Shown: positions 63,693 through 64,000 of the stretch, piece by piece
Layout: every line of letters starts with the position of its first letter
Numbering within the stretch: the stretch's first letter is position 1
Assembly: GCA_014804755.1 (NCBI GenBank)
Contig: JAAUZE010000012.1
Coordinates: 62,001 to 126,000, forward strand
Length of the DNA: 64,000 nucleotides
Direction: 5' to 3'
Origin: Lachnospiraceae bacterium
GTDB lineage: Bacteria; Bacillota; Clostridia; Lachnospirales; Lachnospiraceae
Made by a program: the position numbers and the translations under genes
Notes under the pieces: model-generated
What the model was told of the DNA's origin: nothing
What the model saw: only the letters and a program-made list of their open reading frames with translations
The model's database searches: none

Positions 63693-64000
63693 ATGCCAAA
63701 CGACAAATACGACAGATTAAAACTTGAAAATCAGTTATGTTTTCCGCTCTATGCCTGTTCCAAAGAAGTGATAAGGAGATATAAACCGTATCTTGACAAG
63801 CTTGACCTGACATATACCCAGTATATCGCAATGATGGTAATGTGGGAGAAAAAGGAGGTAACAGTCAAGGAGCTCGGGAAATATCTTTATCTGGATTCCG
63901 GTACGCTTACGCCTGTGCTGAAAAAGCTGGAGGAAAAAAATTATGTGGTACGGAACCGCTCTAAAGCAGATGAACGAAATCTGATCGTTTCCATTACACA
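63693..64000 (+). CDS. ohrR: OhrR-like MarR family peroxide sensor (3' truncated by window)
   Basis: The first 102 codons of a MarR-family repressor. ENQLCFPLYACSKEVIRRY places the redox Cys16 of OhrR, and LDLTYTQYIAMMVMWEKKEVTVKELGKYLYLDSGTLTPVLKKLEEKNYV is the winged helix. Organic peroxides oxidise this Cys and release the DNA. GAGGAG lies upstream of the ATG. The likely target is the operator at 62339-62352 and so the gpx operon. Confidence 0.88.
   Translation, partial: MPNDKYDRLKLENQLCFPLYACSKEVIRRYKPYLDKLDLTYTQYIAMMVMWEKKEVTVKELGKYLYLDSGTLTPVLKKLEEKNYVVRNRSKADERNLIVSIT

Overview
The window is a bacterial chromosome segment, most likely from a Gram-positive anaerobe of the Lachnospiraceae / Clostridia type. 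The evidence is the GlyQS-type (single-chain) glycyl-tRNA synthetase, pyruvate phosphate dikinase, two FeoA genes with FeoB and a Cys-rich FeoB-associated peptide, a giant 2-hydroxyacyl-CoA dehydratase activase-like protein, ECF-type vitamin transport, many lipoproteins with short lipoboxes, strong AGGAGG-type ribosome binding sites and Rho-independent terminators. Nearly all genes lie on the plus strand; only the DtxR-like regulator and the activase-like gene are on the minus strand. I see no tRNA, rRNA or CRISPR array.

Layout. 1-7.1 kb: rRNA modification (RsmF-like end, RluF-like), DNA ligase LigA, MetA, and a c-di-GMP GGDEF/EAL protein. 7.1-10.7 kb: a DtxR-like regulator divergent from feoA-feoA-feoB-Cys-rich peptide, with palindromic operators. 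10.8-15.3 kb: a membrane-bound spermidine-synthase-like protein overlapping a ribosome-protection-type GTPase fused to a NYN/Rae1-like nuclease. 15.4-24.6 kb: an accessory mix (DUF4143 ATPase, lipoprotein, MFS permease, GH5 cellulase, flavoprotein, sugar isomerase, GH13 enzyme). 24.6-31.3 kb: the activase-like giant, a rhomboid-like zinc-ribbon membrane protein and a shortened sigma-like protein. 31.5-35.7 kb: DUF4358 lipoprotein, MBOAT acyltransferase and DHHW protein (a cell-surface O-acylation cassette), then BioY.

35.8-53.3 kb: a candidate structured non-coding RNA with its own promoter, then an M16C peptidase and the classic era / YqzL-like / recO / glyQS / ppdK core. This core is interrupted by a 6-kb operon that begins with a cobalamin riboswitch and encodes a DUF4430 lipoprotein, a membrane protein combining a QxxDGGF alpha/alpha barrel with DUF4430 (the two-domain plan of animal transcobalamin and intrinsic factor), and EcfT, fused EcfA and an S component. 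I read this as a vitamin B12 capture-and-import system, and it is the most interesting thing in the window.

53.3-64 kb: a less conserved, more AT-rich accessory region with an RpoA-CTD-like/CbxX AAA+ fusion, a NACHT-type NTPase with a partner gene (possible defence system), a three-gene ABC-2 exporter, and an OhrR-linked glutathione peroxidase operon that runs off the right end.
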